From positions 3,906,001 to 3,970,000 of the forward strand of contig OZ244935.1 of assembly GCA_965222005.1 (NCBI GenBank): a DNA stretch of 64,000 nt. Direction: 5' to 3'. Under the pieces are notes generated by a model. The model was given only the letters and a program-made list of their open reading frames with translations. It made no database searches and had not been told where the DNA came from. This DNA comes from CBDCTM01 sp965222005. Its GTDB lineage: Bacteria > Bacteroidota > Bacteroidia > Chitinophagales > Saprospiraceae. The translations under genes and the position numbers were made by a program. Of this stretch, positions 62,843 to 64,000 are shown in pieces (position 1 is the first letter of the stretch; every line of letters begins with the position of its first letter).

Positions 62843-63949
62843 ATGGAGAAATCACAGCATATTCAAAATGCCATCCACCTGCCATGCCCTTCCTGTGGTA
62901 GCCAACTCCGCTATTCTGCAAAGGCAAAAAAAATCAGTTGTGACTATTGTGGATATCTGGAGGATATTGATGATTCCACCGATAAGGTAGTTGAGCAATC
63001 CCTGAGCAATACCATGTCTTTGGTCAAAGATTATGTGCCGGAAGAGGTGGGCAAGAAGGTATTCGATTGTGGCAGCTGTGGTGCCAAGTTTATGGTAGAA
63101 AGTGACCGGCTAAAGGTGAGCTGCGGTTTTTGTGGCTCCACCAACGTCAATCTCGAAGCCTTTGATCATCAATGCATCCAGCCAGTAGGCATCATTCCCT
63201 TTTACATCAGTCGCGACGAAGCGACATCCTCTTTCAAAAAATGGATTCGGCGGGGCTGGTTTCATCCCAGCAAACTCAAAAGCCTGGCAGCTATGGAAGA
63301 CCTGCATGGGGTATATATCCCGTTTTGGACCTATGACGCGAAGACGGAATCGGAATGGTCGGGACAGGCGGGCCATTATTATTACGAAACGGAGCAGGTA
63401 CGCATAAAAGGCCGTATGCAGACTAAAAAAGTGCAGAAAGTCCGTTGGCATCAGCGCAGCGGCAGGCTCAGCCATTTCTTTGACGACATACTGGTAGCTG
63501 CCTCACGCGGCCTGGAGCAGCGGGTGGTAGAGCGCATTTTGCCCTTTCGCTTGGGGGAAGTCGTAAATTTTGATGCGCGGCTGATGGTGGGCTGGGAAGC
63601 CGAAATTTATCAGATCGAGGTGGATGAGGCTTACCATATCGCCGATCTAATCATGGACGACAAGATCAGGCATATGTGCTCTGCCCAGCTGGGAGGCGAT
63701 ACGCAGCGCAATTTGCACGTCAGCAGCAGCAAATCAGGCCAAACCTTCAAGCACATCATCCTGCCCATCTGGATCAGCTCCTATATGTACAACAACAAAA
63801 TCTATCACTTTACCATTAATGGCCAAACGGGCAAAGTATATGGCAACAAACCCATTAGCTGGCTAAAAATTGCTATACTTGTATTGATTTTTGTCTTATT
63901 TATGGTGGGAGTCTGGTACCTGCGCCACAGCGGTTTGCTGCGCAATTGA
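62843..63949 (+). CDS. Double zinc-ribbon membrane protein
   Basis: 368 residues. Two TFIIB-type zinc ribbons at the N-terminus: CPSCGSQLRYSAKAKKISCDYCG (Cys pairs near 15/18 and 33/36; family often shows such paired CxxC) and CGSCGAKFMVES with SCGFCGSTNV. A conserved beta-rich domain follows (GIIPFYISRDEATSSFKKWI, LHGVYIPFWTYDAKTESEW, WHQRSGRLSHFFDDILVAAS, ILPFRLGEVVNFDARLMVGW). A single membrane helix lies near the C-terminus (AILVLIFVLFMVGVWYL). The same architecture, with ribbons in the cytoplasm and a tail anchor, occurs beside SPFH-SHOCT genes in other genomes. It is probably co-transcribed with the SPFH gene 103 bp upstream. Function unknown. Confidence 0.83.
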   Translation: MEKSQHIQNAIHLPCPSCGSQLRYSAKAKKISCDYCGYLEDIDDSTDKVVEQSLSNTMSLVKDYVPEEVGKKVFDCGSCGAKFMVESDRLKVSCGFCGSTNVNLEAFDHQCIQPVGIIPFYISRDEATSSFKKWIRRGWFHPSKLKSLAAMEDLHGVYIPFWTYDAKTESEWSGQAGHYYYETEQVRIKGRMQTKKVQKVRWHQRSGRLSHFFDDILVAASRGLEQRVVERILPFRLGEVVNFDARLMVGWEAEIYQIEVDEAYHIADLIMDDKIRHMCSAQLGGDTQRNLHVSSSKSGQTFKHIILPIWISSYMYNNKIYHFTINGQTGKVYGNKPISWLKIAILVLIFVLFMVGVWYLRHSGLLRN

Positions 63950-63973
63950 CCCTGCCTCAACTATGAGCAAAGC

Positions 63974-64000
63974 ATGATTCAGGTTTTTGTTACCGGAGGT
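63974..64000 (+). CDS. Start of a probable Rossmann-fold (NAD-binding) protein, cut by the window end
   Basis: Nine codons from the ATG at 63974 read MIQVFVTGG, open to the end of the window. A beta-strand followed by TGG is how many SDR/epimerase-type proteins begin, but nothing more can be said from nine residues. Confidence 0.4.

Overview
The window looks like a chromosomal segment of a Bacteroidota bacterium, most likely a Saprospiraceae-type genome (Lewinella/Haliscomenobacter-like). The evidence is several large secreted proteins with C-terminal type IX secretion (T9SS) sorting domains, a TonB receptor with an N-terminal carboxypeptidase-regulatory-like domain, an S46 dipeptidyl-peptidase, HYR/GEVED/lamin-tail surface modules, promoters with the Bacteroidota -7 box TAnnTTTG, and a near absence of Shine-Dalgarno sequences. 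The family is inferred from protein content; no rRNA is present to confirm it.

Layout. Positions 1-1.65 kb are an AT-rich accessory patch with an open-ended gene, a small membrane protein and a TIR-like 'SWQSD' protein of the kind found in defence loci. 2.0-6.5 kb is a two-gene operon: a membrane-anchored Cys-rich surface protein and an exported TPR-CHAT caspase-like protease. 6.6-10.5 kb carries a YrdC/YciO-type protein, a TonB-dependent receptor and an orphan YD-repeat protein. 10.6-12.6 kb holds a lipoprotein, tRNA-Ser(TGA), tRNA-His(GTG) and a sterol-desaturase-family hydroxylase. 12.9-22.7 kb is a surface-polymer/lipid region: two convergent O-antigen-ligase-like proteins, an ISKra4-type insertion sequence, an operon of nucleotidyltransferase, B12-binding radical SAM enzyme and methyltransferase, then an FkbM methyltransferase and a further methyltransferase.

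22.8-39.6 kb is the most distinctive part: four CotH-kinase-family proteins (three large T9SS-secreted paralogues with lamin-tail domains and one lipoprotein fused to a beta-helix) together with a lipoprotein metallophosphoesterase. This could be an extracytoplasmic kinase/phosphatase set, which is inference. 39.7-49.6 kb is housekeeping: holA (TTG start), a complete tryptophan cluster in the order trpE-G-D-C-F-B-A, a DAHP synthase that feeds the same pathway, and a DinB-like protein.

49.7-57.0 kb is a two-gene unit encoding a small exported protein and a 2.2-kilo-residue secreted mosaic (HYR, P-domain, dockerin-like, cohesin-like, T9SS tail). Both genes start inside an identical 20-bp sequence. 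The right end has tRNA-Arg(CCG), a decayed TPR-lipoprotein pseudogene, an S46 peptidase, a small membrane protein, an SPFH-SHOCT protein paired with a zinc-ribbon membrane protein, and the first codons of a probable Rossmann-fold protein.

Many start sites were reset from the longest open frame to a more plausible codon, and each case is explained. All family calls come from reading motifs in the translations. No database search was run.
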